From contig CALYLO010000002.1 in NCBI GenBank assembly GCA_944800085.1, positions 1 through 64,000 on the forward strand: a stretch of DNA of 64,000 bases. The letters are read 5' to 3'. This document shows, in pieces, positions 7,556 to 16,951 of this stretch (its first letter is position 1; each line of letters begins with the position of its first letter). This DNA comes from Paenibacillus melissococcoides. GTDB taxonomy: Bacteria; Bacillota; Bacilli; Paenibacillales; Paenibacillaceae. The notes beneath the pieces were generated by a model. It did not search any database and was not told where the DNA came from. It saw nothing but the letters and a program-made list of their open reading frames with translations. The translations under genes and the position numbers were made by a program.

Positions 7556-9495
7556 GCTTGTTCACCCCGCAATCGTTGTTCCGTCTCCTGAATCGTCTTC
7601 ACAGGAATGTGATGGCCGTGATCGCGCTCGAAGGAGCGGACCGCGAGCATAATCAGCACACCCAGGCCGGCGATGATGGACGGAATCCACCAGCTGAAGA
7701 CGAGGAAGAAGCCCAGGAAGAAGAAGATGACGCCCAGAATAAACGGTTGCCCGCTGTTATTCGGCATATGGATCTCTTCGATTTTGTCTTCATACAACGG
7801 CTGTTTGTCTTTTTTCCAGAACCAGAACGCGTCCATGCTCTTCACATTCGGGATGACGGCGAAGTTGTACTCCGGCACCGGACTGTGGGTGCTCCACTCC
7901 AGCGTGCGCGCATCCCAAGGGTCGCCGGTCGTGTCTCTTGGCGCATACCGGGCGCTCCAGTAAATGTTGTACACGAGAATCCCGAAGCCGATAGCCAGGC
8001 CGAAGGCGCCGATCGTGGCGATCAGGTTGAGCGGACCGAAGCCGGTCTCGGCCGAGTACGTGTACATCCGGCGCGTCATGCCGTTCAATCCGAGGAAGAA
8101 AAGCGGCAAGAACGTGATGTTGAAGCAGATCGCGATGAACCAGAAGCTGATTTTGCCCAGACGCTCGTTCAGGCGGAAGTCGAAAATTTTCGGGAACCAG
8201 TAGTACATGCCGGCAATGACCGCGAACACGGTGCCCGGAATCAGCACATAGTGGAAGTGCGCGACCAGGAACATCGTATTATGGTATTGATAGTCGGCGC
8301 TCGCCATCGCGAGCATGACGCCCGTTACGCCCCCGATCGTGAAGATCGGAATGAAAGCGAGGGCATACATCATTGGTGTCGTAAACTGTATCTTCCCTTT
8401 TTGCATGGTGAAGAGCCAGTTGAATATTTTGACCCCGGTCGGCACGGCAATCGCCATCGTCGTGACGGAGAAGAAGCCGTTGACCATGGCCCCGTGACCC
8501 ATCGTATAGAAGTGGTGCGCCCATACGACGAAGGACAGGAGCGAGATGGCAACCATACTGAATACCATCGATTTATAGCCGTACAAATTTTTGCGCGAGA
8601 AGGTCGAGATAATCTCGCTGTAAATCCCGAACGCAGGCAGAACGACGATATAGACCTCCGGATGGCCCCATACCCAGAACAGGTTGGCCCACAGCATATC
8701 CATGCCGCCATTGGCCATCGTGAAGAATTGCGCTCCGAACATCCGGTCGAACATCATCAAGGCGAGCGCTACCGTCAGAACCGGGAACGCGAACAGGATG
8801 ATGACGCAGGTGATCAGAACGGACCACGTGAACATCGGCATGCGCATCAGCGTCATGCCAGGCGCGCGCATTTTGAGAATCGTCACGATGAAGTTGACCC
8901 CGGTCATCAAGGTACCGATACCGGCAATCTGCAGCGCGATGGAGTAGAAGTTCATGCCGACGGTCGGACTGAACTCCACGCTCGCGAGCGGGAAGTAAGC
9001 GGTCCAGCCGGCGTCCGGCGAACCCCCGATAACGAACGAAATGTTGAACAGCATCGCCCCGAAGAAGAACAGCCAGAAGCTGACTGCATTCAAGCGGGGA
9101 AATGCGACGTCGCGGGCCCCGATCTGAAGCGGGATCACGACGTTCATTAAGCCGATAATGAATGGCATCGCCATGAACAGGATCATGATGACCCCGTGTG
9201 TCGTAAAGATTTCGTTATAGTGCTGCGCGTCCAGGAACTTCATGTCCGGAGCCGCGAGCTGCGTGCGCATCAGCAGGGCGTCGACGCCGCCGCGGAACAG
9301 CATGAGGAGCGCGGCGATAATGTACATGACGCCGATGCGCTTATGATCGACGGTCGTCAGCCACTCGCGCCACAGGTACCCCCATTTTTTGAAATAGGTC
9401 AGCCCGATGAGGATGGCGAGCGACACGAGGACGATACTGGCCATCGCGCCGTAGATCATCGGTTCTCCGGTAACGAAAAATTCGTCCCATTTCAT
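7552..9495 (-). CDS. qoxB: Cytochrome aa3 quinol oxidase subunit I
   Basis: 647 residues, the catalytic heme-copper subunit that reduces oxygen and pumps protons. The metal ligands are all visible: the low-spin heme histidine in TTHG near residue 103, the CuB histidine and cross-linked tyrosine in HPEVY near residue 280, the His-His pair in WAHHFY near 326, and HFHY near 415 for the two hemes. The glutamate of HPEVY places it with the A-type, proton-pumping enzymes. Second gene of qoxABCD. Confidence 0.96.
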   Translation of the reverse strand: MKWDEFFVTGEPMIYGAMASIVLVSLAILIGLTYFKKWGYLWREWLTTVDHKRIGVMYIIAALLMLFRGGVDALLMRTQLAAPDMKFLDAQHYNEIFTTHGVIMILFMAMPFIIGLMNVVIPLQIGARDVAFPRLNAVSFWLFFFGAMLFNISFVIGGSPDAGWTAYFPLASVEFSPTVGMNFYSIALQIAGIGTLMTGVNFIVTILKMRAPGMTLMRMPMFTWSVLITCVIILFAFPVLTVALALMMFDRMFGAQFFTMANGGMDMLWANLFWVWGHPEVYIVVLPAFGIYSEIISTFSRKNLYGYKSMVFSMVAISLLSFVVWAHHFYTMGHGAMVNGFFSVTTMAIAVPTGVKIFNWLFTMQKGKIQFTTPMMYALAFIPIFTIGGVTGVMLAMASADYQYHNTMFLVAHFHYVLIPGTVFAVIAGMYYWFPKIFDFRLNERLGKISFWFIAICFNITFLPLFFLGLNGMTRRMYTYSAETGFGPLNLIATIGAFGLAIGFGILVYNIYWSARYAPRDTTGDPWDARTLEWSTHSPVPEYNFAVIPNVKSMDAFWFWKKDKQPLYEDKIEEIHMPNNSGQPFILGVIFFFLGFFLVFSWWIPSIIAGLGVLIMLAVRSFERDHGHHIPVKTIQETEQRLRGEQA

Positions 9496-9522
9496 ACAGA
9501 TTTGACTCCTTTCTCTGCGAAT

Positions 9523-10548
9523 CTAGTTGCCATGCTGAGAGTGCTCCGTCTGCTCATGCTCCGGCTCTGAACCGTTCATCGCACCGTGATCCATATCCGA
9601 ATGATTCATATTCGCATGGTCGGTGTCCGAATGCTCCGTTCCCGTGTGGTTCGTGCCGGAGTGCTCCGAGTCGGATTCCGGAGCGGTTGCATCGTCCGAT
9701 CCGTGATGATGGCCTGCATGCTCGCCTTCAGGCGCAGGCTTGAAGTCCAGATGGGTTGACGAGTAGCTTTTGCGTCCGACATGCTCCGTCGCGAGCAAGG
9801 TATCGAACTCTTCGCTCGTCAGTTCCGGCGCCGTGGTTTTCACTTCGTTCACCCATTTGTCGAAGGCTTCCGGCGACATGGCCAATGCCTCGAAATCCAT
9901 GTGGGCGAAGCCTTCTCCCGAGAAGTTGGAGTTCTTGCCCATGAAGGAACCCTCATGTTCGGCCACGAGCCGCAGCTTGGTCACCATGTCGCTCATGGCG
10001 TATTTCTGCCCGCCGAGCTGCGGAATCCAGAAGCTTGTAATCGGCCCGTACGAATAGAGCCGGAACTCGACTGGCCGGTTCGTCGGAATGTTGACGTAAT
10101 TGACCGTCTCGACGCCTTCTTCCGGATAGCTGAAATGCCACTTCCAGTTCGAGGAGGAGGCATAGACGACAAGCGGCTTCTGATCCTCATAGCCCGCAGG
10201 CGTGGTCTCCACGGCATTGGTCGATCGAACCGTAACGACCGACAGAATGATGACGATAATGACCGGAATCAGCGTCCATGTAATTTCCAGCCATGTGCTT
10301 CCCTCCATATGCGGCGGCTCATAGTCCGGCGCGGCCTTCGACGCCCGGTACTTGGTCAGCATATAGATGTACAGGACATAGACGACCAGCAGCACGCCCG
10401 CCATAATAAACATGGAGAAGATGATCGTGTCCGATTGGGTCTTGGCCACCGGACCTTTTGGATCCAGCACGAGCAGTGATGAATCACATCCGGTCAGCAG
10501 GATGAGAAGAGATAGAAAAAGAAAAGATAGCGACCATCTCTTTTTCAC
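9523..10548 (-). CDS. qoxA: Cytochrome aa3 quinol oxidase subunit II (lipoprotein)
   Basis: 341 residues starting with GTG behind AAAGGGG. A lipobox LTGC ends at Cys21, two membrane helices follow, then the periplasmic-type cupredoxin domain (STWLEITWTLIPVIIVIILS, GPITSFWIPQLGGQKYAM). No CuA cysteine/histidine ligand set is present in that domain, as expected for a quinol rather than a cytochrome c oxidase. The C-terminal 70 residues are an unusual low-complexity tail rich in His, Asp, Glu, Ser and Thr (many H-x-D/E steps, about 18 histidines), exposed outside the membrane and probably metal-binding. A weak promoter candidate (TTGTTT, 17 bases, TAACAT) lies upstream. Confidence 0.94.
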   Translation of the reverse strand: MKKRWSLSFLFLSLLILLTGCDSSLLVLDPKGPVAKTQSDTIIFSMFIMAGVLLVVYVLYIYMLTKYRASKAAPDYEPPHMEGSTWLEITWTLIPVIIVIILSVVTVRSTNAVETTPAGYEDQKPLVVYASSSNWKWHFSYPEEGVETVNYVNIPTNRPVEFRLYSYGPITSFWIPQLGGQKYAMSDMVTKLRLVAEHEGSFMGKNSNFSGEGFAHMDFEALAMSPEAFDKWVNEVKTTAPELTSEEFDTLLATEHVGRKSYSSTHLDFKPAPEGEHAGHHHGSDDATAPESDSEHSGTNHTGTEHSDTDHANMNHSDMDHGAMNGSEPEHEQTEHSQHGN

Positions 10549-11195
10549 AAAAATACCCCTTTCTATGTGTGATGAACTTCGCTGAAATATGTCGGGATAA
10601 TGATTTCACAGTCTATGTTAGTAAGAAGGGAGTAGAAAAACAAAGCATATAGAAAACCATATATGACATTAAATGGATTGGGGTTGGGCGTGAAAGCCAA
10701 AAAAATAAATGATTAATTGTGATATATGACAAAAATCACGCGTATTCGGCCGAAATCGGCCGTTTTGATTTTTGTACACATTTATGGGCGGAAAGGCCGA
10801 GTTTGCAATATTGTCACATTAGAAGCGGGGTGAAAAGCGTGGTTTTTGCATGGCGGAGCCTCGCCTTAACTGGTAATTATTTGTACAATAGAGCTATGAC
10901 ATGTTCGTTCGAAGCCTTGCTGCATTCGGTTTCTTCGGCTTTATTCACGAATGGGCCGCCTTCCGAACGGACGGCTCCTCATATGATATCGGGCTGTCAT
11001 AAAATCGTAACATCCGATGAAGAAAAGGTGTTTTATGGGTAAACAAATGTCTTCTTGGTGAGAACAAAAATGACTTCCCGCCGCAAGCGATCTTGCTAAA
11101 GCTCTCGTTTTCTGCCGAAAGGTAAGGATTGGTACTTAAAGGATGCCCGGCTTAGGGACGGCGGGCTCTAAAATCAATGGAATGGAGCTGAGTTC
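10549..11195. other. 647-bp gap between the divergent qoxA and nitronate monooxygenase genes
   Basis: The part near qoxA is AT-rich and should hold the qox promoter. The middle (10700-11040) can be read as a 107-codon frame, but it has no ribosome site and no recognisable family, so I do not call it. The last 100 bases may fold into a closed RNA element, listed separately. Confidence 0.5.
11077..11165 (+). ncRNA. Possible structured leader RNA, class unknown
   Basis: CCCGCCG at 11077-11083 pairs perfectly with CGGCGGG at 11159-11165, closing a segment of about 75 bases. Inside are a small hairpin CAAG-CGAT-CTTG, the run CTGCCGAAAGG and GCCCGGC. It sits 30 bases upstream of the next ATG with no T run behind it. 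It does not match TPP, SAM, c-di-GMP, glycine, FMN or purine consensus as I know them. It could be chance. Confidence 0.25.
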
Positions 11196-12290
11196 ATGAT
11201 GAAGATGACCACGGAGCTGTGCAAAGCATTGAATATCGCGTATCCTATCGTGCAAGCGGGCATGGCGGGCGGACCGGCGACCGCGGACCTCGTGGCGAGC
11301 GTGTCCGAGGCAGGCGCTCTCGGGACGCTGGGCGCGGCCTATATGGAGCCGGACGATATCCGGGCGGCGATTCGGCTGATTCGCCAGCGGACCGCCAAGC
11401 CGTTCGCGGTCAATCTGTTCGCGGCGGATATGACGGACGATGCGAGCCGAATCGCCGAGGTGAACCAAGTGCTGCGCGGCATCCGATCCGAGCTTGGGCT
11501 CGGAGAGCCGGCCGCGGAGCTGCATACGCCCGATCGGTTCGAGCAGCAGATGCAGGTGCTGCTTGAGGAGAATGTGCCTGTTATCAGCACCGCATTCGGC
11601 ATTCTGCCGGCACGGCTCATGGAAGAGGTGAAGCGGCGGGGGATTCAGGTCACGACGATGGTGACGACCGTCCGCGAAGCGGTGGAGGCGGAATGGGCGG
11701 GCAGCGACGTCATCGTGGCCCAGGGCAGTGACGCCGGCGGCCACCGCGGCACGTTCGACGTCGGCTTGCACCCGAACGGAGCCAATATCGGCACGTTCTC
11801 TCTCGTGCCTCAGATCGCCGATCAGGTTCGGGTCCCGGTCGTCGCGGCGGGCGGGGTGATGGACGGGCGCGGTCTGGTGGCGGCATTGGCCTTGGGCGCG
11901 AGCGGCGTGCAGCTCGGAACGAGGTTCCTGACCGCCGCCGAGTCGTGGGCCCATCCGGCCTATAAGCAAGCGCTGCTGGACAGCACGGAGGAGAGCACCG
12001 TCATTACGCGGGTGTTCTCGGGACGGCCGGCACGGGGGATCAGCAACGCGTTTGTACGGCGATTCGATGAGAGCGGGGTAGAGCCGCTGCCGTTTCCGAC
12101 CCAGAACTCGGCAACGAATGAGATTCGGCAGGCCGCGGCAGCACGGAAGCAAGCCGATTATATGTCGCTGTGGGCCGGCCAAGCTACGCGGCTGCTGACG
12201 GACGGAGATTCGGCCTCCCGCATTGTGATGGAGATCATGGAAGAGGCGCAGCGGCTGTTGAACGGCCTTCCGGCGCTGAATCAAGCGTAA
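11196..12290 (+). CDS. Nitronate monooxygenase family flavoprotein
   Basis: 364 residues, a TIM-barrel FMN enzyme of the NMO/2-nitropropane dioxygenase family, which oxidises alkyl nitronates such as propionate 3-nitronate; the FabK enoyl reductases are close relatives. Seen are the N-terminal YPIVQAGMAGG, the active-site AQGSDAGGHRG near residues 175-185 containing the catalytic histidine, and the phosphate-binding AAGGVMDGRG and GASGVQLGTRF. The ATG follows ATGGAG. No fatty-acid synthesis neighbours are present, which favours NMO over FabK. Confidence 0.85.
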   Translation: MMKMTTELCKALNIAYPIVQAGMAGGPATADLVASVSEAGALGTLGAAYMEPDDIRAAIRLIRQRTAKPFAVNLFAADMTDDASRIAEVNQVLRGIRSELGLGEPAAELHTPDRFEQQMQVLLEENVPVISTAFGILPARLMEEVKRRGIQVTTMVTTVREAVEAEWAGSDVIVAQGSDAGGHRGTFDVGLHPNGANIGTFSLVPQIADQVRVPVVAAGGVMDGRGLVAALALGASGVQLGTRFLTAAESWAHPAYKQALLDSTEESTVITRVFSGRPARGISNAFVRRFDESGVEPLPFPTQNSATNEIRQAAAARKQADYMSLWAGQATRLLTDGDSASRIVMEIMEEAQRLLNGLPALNQA

Positions 12291-12320
12291 AACAGACGGT
12301 GTCTAAGGAAGGAGATAGCG

Positions 12321-12371
12321 ATGTATCAGGCGGTGAACGCCGCTCTGGCCGTCGGGAAATACCGCAAATAA
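12321..12371 (+). CDS. Possible 16-codon reading frame or gene stub
   Basis: AAGGAGG-like ribosome site (GGAAGGAGA) lies seven bases before an ATG, but the frame MYQAVNAALAVGKYRK stops after 16 codons, just before a terminator. It may be the start of a gene whose remainder was deleted, or a chance frame. Confidence 0.25.
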   Translation: MYQAVNAALAVGKYRK

Positions 12372-12378
12372 AGCAGAA

Positions 12379-12413
12379 ACAGCCCAGCCTGGCATATTGC
12401 CGGACTGGGCTGT
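12379..12413. terminator. Bidirectional terminator
   Basis: ACAGCCCAG and CTGGGCTGT form the outer stem with a further TGGCA/TGCCG inner pairing. It lies between the convergent nitronate monooxygenase and ribokinase genes and is flanked by A-rich and T-rich sequence. Confidence 0.7.
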
Positions 12414-12416
12414 ATT

Positions 12417-13346
12417 TTACTTCTCCTGCAAAGATTCCAGCTCATGCGCGTAAGGAATCGAGGAGATGGCCCCCTTGCGCTGCACGACCAGCGCCGAGAA
12501 GGAGTTGGCGAAGCGGACGATGTCTTCCATATGGCGGACATCCTGCCATTGAGCGAGATCGAGGCGGCTGCACAGGGCGCCGATGAATGAATCGCCGGCG
12601 GCCGTCGTGTCGACAGCGGTTACGCGCTTGGCCGGCACATGCGCGGCTCCATCCGCGTGGCAGATAAGCGCCCCTTGCTCGCCCAGCGTGACGATGACGT
12701 AGCGGATGCCGTACCCAAGCAGCCGGTCCGCCGCCTGGCGAATCGCATCGTCGCTGGACGGCTCCACTCCCGTGATGATCTGCATCTCGGATTCATTCGG
12801 CACCAGAATGTCGGTAGCCCGCAGCAGTTCCTCCGGAATGACCTTGGCCGGAGCCGGATTAAGAACCGTCACTTTGCCTTGCTGCTTGGCATAGACGAAT
12901 GCTTGGGTCACCGCCGGAATCGGAATTTCGAATTGAGCGATGACGATGTCTGCCTGATCGATGGCCGAGTAAGCCCGCTCTATATCTTCCTCGCGGATGC
13001 TCATATTGGCGCCCGACGTGACGATAATGGCATTTTTCCCGTCCTCTTGAATCAGAATTGTCGCTTCTCCGGAATGCACCTTCGGATCGACATCGATATG
13101 CGAGGTATCGATTTGCTCCTCCTTCAGCACCGCCAGAAGCTGATCGCCGGCTTTATCTTCACCGACCTTGCCGATGAAGGCGACCTTCGCGCCCAAGCGG
13201 GCAGCGGATACGGCTTGGTTGCAGCCTTTGCCTCCGGCGCTGGAAGAGGTGCTGATCCCGTGCACCGTCTCCCCCACCATCGGCAGTCTTGCGAGCAGAT
13301 GGCTTGTATCTCTGTTTAAGCTGCCCACGACACATATATGGTTCAT
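12417..13346 (-). CDS. rbsK: Ribokinase
   Basis: 309 residues of the PfkB sugar-kinase family. Typical ribokinase features are the N-terminal VVGSLNRDTSHLLARLPMVGETV, the ribose-binding AGGKGCNQAVSAARLGA, NPAPAK, and the catalytic DTTAAGDSFIGA near residues 247-258. It phosphorylates D-ribose to ribose 5-phosphate. It is the last gene of an operon with a nucleoside hydrolase and a permease, so the ribose is probably released from nucleosides by the hydrolase. GGAGGGAG precedes the ATG. Confidence 0.93.
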   Translation of the reverse strand: MNHICVVGSLNRDTSHLLARLPMVGETVHGISTSSSAGGKGCNQAVSAARLGAKVAFIGKVGEDKAGDQLLAVLKEEQIDTSHIDVDPKVHSGEATILIQEDGKNAIIVTSGANMSIREEDIERAYSAIDQADIVIAQFEIPIPAVTQAFVYAKQQGKVTVLNPAPAKVIPEELLRATDILVPNESEMQIITGVEPSSDDAIRQAADRLLGYGIRYVIVTLGEQGALICHADGAAHVPAKRVTAVDTTAAGDSFIGALCSRLDLAQWQDVRHMEDIVRFANSFSALVVQRKGAISSIPYAHELESLQEK

Positions 13347-13409
13347 TTTCTAACACTCCCTCCTACCTGGAGAAGATCCCTGGCGGGATCCTCTCATTCC
13401 CTTGTCCTC

Positions 13410-14780
13410 TTAGGCGAACATAATGAACGACAAGATGAGGCAAGAGACGACCCCGACCAGAATCGGCACGGATGTCCGCTTCACAATTTGTATCGGGTTG
13501 ACCTTAATAATCGAAGCGACGACGATAATAACCGCCGCTACCGGCGAAATCGATCGGATCAGATTCGAGGTCAACTGCATCGGCAGAGCGACCATGATGC
13601 TGCTCACGCCGATTTTCTCCGTAATCTCCGGAATAATATTGATGAACGAATAGAATACAGCCAGACCGCTTCCGCTGATGAAGCCGATAAGACCAGCCAC
13701 ACCAGAGAAGATAAGCATCAGGATGATGCCGGCGCTCTCGACATGCTTGACGGATTCAATCAGCATATCGATAATGCCGATCGCTTTCAACCCCTCGACC
13801 AGCATGCTGGCAGCGACGATAAGCGATACGACTTGCGCCAGTCCGGTTCCCATTCCGGTAAAGAAGATCGAGAGCTGCTTTGATGTCTCTTTGAAGCTGC
13901 CTTTGCGAATAATCTCGATGATTAAAGCTAGGGCGAGACATATAAAGGTGATCTCGATCAGACCCAGCTGAATATTCGTGATAATCAGACCGAATACGAG
14001 TACGAGAATGAGCGGCAAAATCGGCAGCAAGCCGTAATAGCTTGGCGGCAAGTCGGTTTTCACCTTCAGCTTCTCGTCATTAATATCCTGCTGGATGCTG
14101 CCCTGTTGGCGCTTGTCCATATACTTCTGCCAGAAGTAGTGGGCTACGGCCATAATCAGCAGAACCGGAATCGAGATTTTGGCATGATAGGAGAAAACAT
14201 ACTCGACCAGGCTGACACCCAGCTTCTCTGCGGCTACGACGTTATCCGCTCCGAGCGGCGTCGGCATGATGGTGGCTGTTGTCGCAATGACGGCTCCGGC
14301 AGTCAGGGAGGACATCCCTGTATTTTTCAACACCGGATATAGCGTCGCCATGAGCAGCACAGCCAAGCTGGATGCGCTGGGAACAACAAGAGACAACAGG
14401 TTGCCCAACAGGAAAATAATCGGTACAAGGATATACTGCGATTTGATTCGGCCCAGCGGCTTCGTCATTAAATGGACGGCTACATCATTGGCTCCGATGT
14501 GCGTCATATAACTGGAGAAGCCAAAGAGCACCATAATGGTCAAGCCGACGCTTCCCAGTTGCTTAACGAAGATCAGGCCAATCTGCTTGAACGGATCAAG
14601 CAGGGCGAGCCCGGTTGTATCTTCAGGTGACAGAACTGGATGTCCGAGCAGCGCGGCAGCGATCATAAGCACGATACCTGCGGCCAGGAGCACAAACTTA
14701 GCGTCATAGTTCTTGGCGATCAAATACCCGGTTGCAACAAGAAGAACGATGCTGATGATGATCTCCAACACGTTGAACAC
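13410..14780 (-). CDS. DcuC/GntP-like permease, possible nucleoside transporter
   Basis: About 456 residues with 11-12 membrane segments and the gene layout of the C4-dicarboxylate (DcuC) carrier superfamily (FSSYMTHIGANDVAVHLMTKP, SSLTAGAVIATTATIMPTPLGADN). By family it could carry dicarboxylates. It sits between a nucleoside hydrolase and ribokinase under one LacI-type operator, so I infer that it takes up nucleosides or a related ribose compound. The start is a GTG at 14780, or the GTG three codons later, since the only ribosome site (AAGGGAG) lies very close to the first. Confidence 0.75.
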   Translation of the reverse strand: MFNVLEIIISIVLLVATGYLIAKNYDAKFVLLAAGIVLMIAAALLGHPVLSPEDTTGLALLDPFKQIGLIFVKQLGSVGLTIMVLFGFSSYMTHIGANDVAVHLMTKPLGRIKSQYILVPIIFLLGNLLSLVVPSASSLAVLLMATLYPVLKNTGMSSLTAGAVIATTATIMPTPLGADNVVAAEKLGVSLVEYVFSYHAKISIPVLLIMAVAHYFWQKYMDKRQQGSIQQDINDEKLKVKTDLPPSYYGLLPILPLILVLVFGLIITNIQLGLIEITFICLALALIIEIIRKGSFKETSKQLSIFFTGMGTGLAQVVSLIVAASMLVEGLKAIGIIDMLIESVKHVESAGIILMLIFSGVAGLIGFISGSGLAVFYSFINIIPEITEKIGVSSIMVALPMQLTSNLIRSISPVAAVIIVVASIIKVNPIQIVKRTSVPILVGVVSCLILSFIMFA

Positions 14781-14803
14781 GCTCCCTTATATAATAAGAA
14801 GGT

Positions 14804-15730
14804 TTATACGGTTTTGCCAAGGACTTCAATCGCCCACTCGCGGAAAGCGGGAACATCAATGTCCAGACATACGGCGGCGTTGCTTGGCTTGCCAAGGCGG
14901 TTCGTAATATCGGTGACCGTCGTGCCGGCCGTATAAGTTCCTGCCAGCTCGATGTCAACGAAGCAGTCCTGCGTCTTGAACAGTCCTGGATTGACCAGAT
15001 AGGCGATAGCGCACAGGTCATGCATTTTCAAGCCGCGGCTCTTCAGGCTGCCGCCCCGGTAATGCTGGAACAAGGAGTAGAGCATGAAGCCCGTCTTGTT
15101 CATTTCCTTTATCTTCTCCACAATCTCGGTCGTCAATGTAGCCTGGCTGGTCACGTCAAGTCCGACCATCACCAGCGGCAGACCGGCATTGAATACGATG
15201 CTGGCGGCTTCCGGATCGGCATAAATGTTGTATTCTGCATTCGGCGTATGGTTGCCGCGGGAAGCGGAACCGCCCATCAGCACGATTCGCTCAATCTTCT
15301 CCTTGCATTCCGGGAACAGCGTCAGCAGCAGCGCCACATTCGTAAGCGGCCCAATCGGAACGATCGTAATCGGTTCCGGGCTGTTCAGAATGGTGTCGCG
15401 CATCTGCAATACGGCATGATCGAGCGGAGCCTGCTTCGGTTCGTCGAAATCATATCCGTCCATGCCGGATTCCCCGTGAATATGGCTGGAGTCTTCGGCC
15501 GGGCGCACGAGAGGCTTGGCCGCGCCCCGGGCGACAGGCACTTCTTTGCCGAAGAACTCGAGCAGCTTCAAGGCGTTATTGGTCGTCTTGTCGAGGCCGA
15601 CATTGTCTGCAACCGTCGTAATCAGCCGGACATCGATACGCTCATGGAACAGGGCGGCCGCAATGGCGACGGCGTCATCAATTCCAGGGTCCGTATCCAG
15701 AATGATGGGGATTTTTTTCATAGTTTCCAT
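14804..15730 (-). CDS. Inosine/uridine-preferring nucleoside hydrolase
   Basis: 308 residues. The calcium-binding signature DTDPGIDDA lies at residues 12-20 and the C-terminal part has the family pattern with a further catalytic aspartate and histidine region. The enzyme splits ribonucleosides into base and ribose. I chose the ATG at 15730 (AAAGGAG nine bases upstream) over an in-frame TTG six bases earlier. First gene of the hydrolase-permease-ribokinase operon, preceded by a LacI-type palindrome. Confidence 0.92.
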   Translation of the reverse strand: METMKKIPIILDTDPGIDDAVAIAAALFHERIDVRLITTVADNVGLDKTTNNALKLLEFFGKEVPVARGAAKPLVRPAEDSSHIHGESGMDGYDFDEPKQAPLDHAVLQMRDTILNSPEPITIVPIGPLTNVALLLTLFPECKEKIERIVLMGGSASRGNHTPNAEYNIYADPEAASIVFNAGLPLVMVGLDVTSQATLTTEIVEKIKEMNKTGFMLYSLFQHYRGGSLKSRGLKMHDLCAIAYLVNPGLFKTQDCFVDIELAGTYTAGTTVTDITNRLGKPSNAAVCLDIDVPAFREWAIEVLGKTV

Positions 15731-15792
15731 GTTCAAGCACTCCTTTTTGGATGTAGTGGGTTGAAAGCGGCATATGAAAACATATCAATTGT

Positions 15793-15812
15793 ATGTGTAA
15801 CCGGTTACACAT
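15793..15812. promoter_or_regulatory. LacI-family operator upstream of the nucleoside operon
   Basis: Perfect palindrome TGTGTAACCGGTTACACA flanked by A and T, 62 bases before the nucleoside hydrolase start. The same 20 bases occur at 16952-16971 before the lacI-type gene. On the minus strand it overlaps the predicted promoter region (TACAAT follows it directly). Confidence 0.9.
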
Positions 15813-15952
15813 CCGACAAAGAATTTCTTCATCCCACGCTGTCGGATGGGTATGAAGAAAAATGAGACTGGAGAGAGCGCACGCTGTTTTTTCTAAAGAA
15901 TAGCATTCCCTGAAAATAAAGTTCTATGAAAGCGGAGTTGAGGACGGGCCGA

Positions 15953-16930
15953 TTATCTCGTCGTCCCTCGCGGAATCAGCTCTACGGGAAGCTTGTAATG
16001 CATCGTATCCAGCGGCCTTCTTTCGATCATTTTAATCAGCATTCGGGCTGCCAGCAGCCCCATTTCATAAATAGATTGTGCGACTGTCGTTAATTCCGGG
16101 TAGACCATCTCGCCCAGCGAGATGCCGTCGAAGCCGACAATCTGCATCCGGTCGGGAACGGGAATGTCCCGTTTCTGAACGGCCCGCAGCGCTCCCATCG
16201 CCATAATATCGTTGCCGGCGAAGATTCCGTCGATATCGGGGTGACGGTCCAGCAAGCGATTGGCCGCTTCCGCCGCCTGATTCAGGTTGAAGTTGCCTTC
16301 GACGATGAGATCCGGGGAGAACCATGCGGCCTCCTGCACGACATCCAAATATCCTTGGCAGCGTTCATCCGCAATCGAGAGCTGCTGCGGTCCCCGAATA
16401 TGGGCGATTTTGCTGCAGCCGCGATCAAGGAGATATTGCACGCCTTGCCGGGCGCCCTCGCGGTTGTCGGAGGCGACCGTCGGTATGGTGTCCGAAATCG
16501 TCCGGTCCAACGTGACAACCGGAACATCGAGCTGCCGGACTTCTTCCGCCGACAGGGTATCCGATGCGAGGATGAAGCCATCGATGTATTTCTGCTTCAA
16601 CGCATGAATATATTGCTTCTCATTGGCAGGGGTGTCGTCGGAGTTGCACAGAATGGTCGCGTATCCGTATAGCTGGGTCACCTTCTCCACGGCTCGGGCA
16701 AGTTCATTGAAGAACGGGTTCGTGATGTCCGGGACAATAAGCGCCAGCATTTTCGCCGATTTTTTGGTCAAGCTCCTGGCGACGTCATTCGGAATATAGT
16801 TCAGTTCCCGAATCGCGTTCATCACTTTCTTCTCGGTATCCTCGTGGACGTACCCTTTTTGATTAAGGACCCGGGAGACGGTTGCGACCGATACGCCCGC
16901 CAATCTTGACACATCTTTGATCGTGGCCAT
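15953..16930 (-). CDS. LacI family transcriptional regulator (RbsR-like)
   Basis: 325 residues. A helix-turn-helix at residues 3-25 (IKDVSRLAGVSVATVSRVLNQ) and the hinge helix (YIPNDVARSL) are followed by a periplasmic-binding-like sensor domain (LALIVPDITNPFFNELA). It is of normal length. Identical palindromes in front of this gene and of the nucleoside operon indicate that it represses both and itself. The effector is probably ribose or a ribose derivative, by context only. Confidence 0.92.
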   Translation of the reverse strand: MATIKDVSRLAGVSVATVSRVLNQKGYVHEDTEKKVMNAIRELNYIPNDVARSLTKKSAKMLALIVPDITNPFFNELARAVEKVTQLYGYATILCNSDDTPANEKQYIHALKQKYIDGFILASDTLSAEEVRQLDVPVVTLDRTISDTIPTVASDNREGARQGVQYLLDRGCSKIAHIRGPQQLSIADERCQGYLDVVQEAAWFSPDLIVEGNFNLNQAAEAANRLLDRHPDIDGIFAGNDIMAMGALRAVQKRDIPVPDRMQIVGFDGISLGEMVYPELTTVAQSIYEMGLLAARMLIKMIERRPLDTMHYKLPVELIPRGTTR

Positions 16931-16951
16931 GACGGAGTATCCTTCCTTTCC

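Noticed and set aside
7558..9150. A 530-codon plus-strand frame over qoxB
   Set aside because: Antisense shadow of a highly conserved gene; the translation is low-complexity Asp/Arg/His/Glu-rich and has no ribosome site.
10719..11042. A 107-codon frame in the qoxA-NMO gap
   Set aside because: No ribosome site, no recognisable family and composition like the surrounding non-coding sequence.
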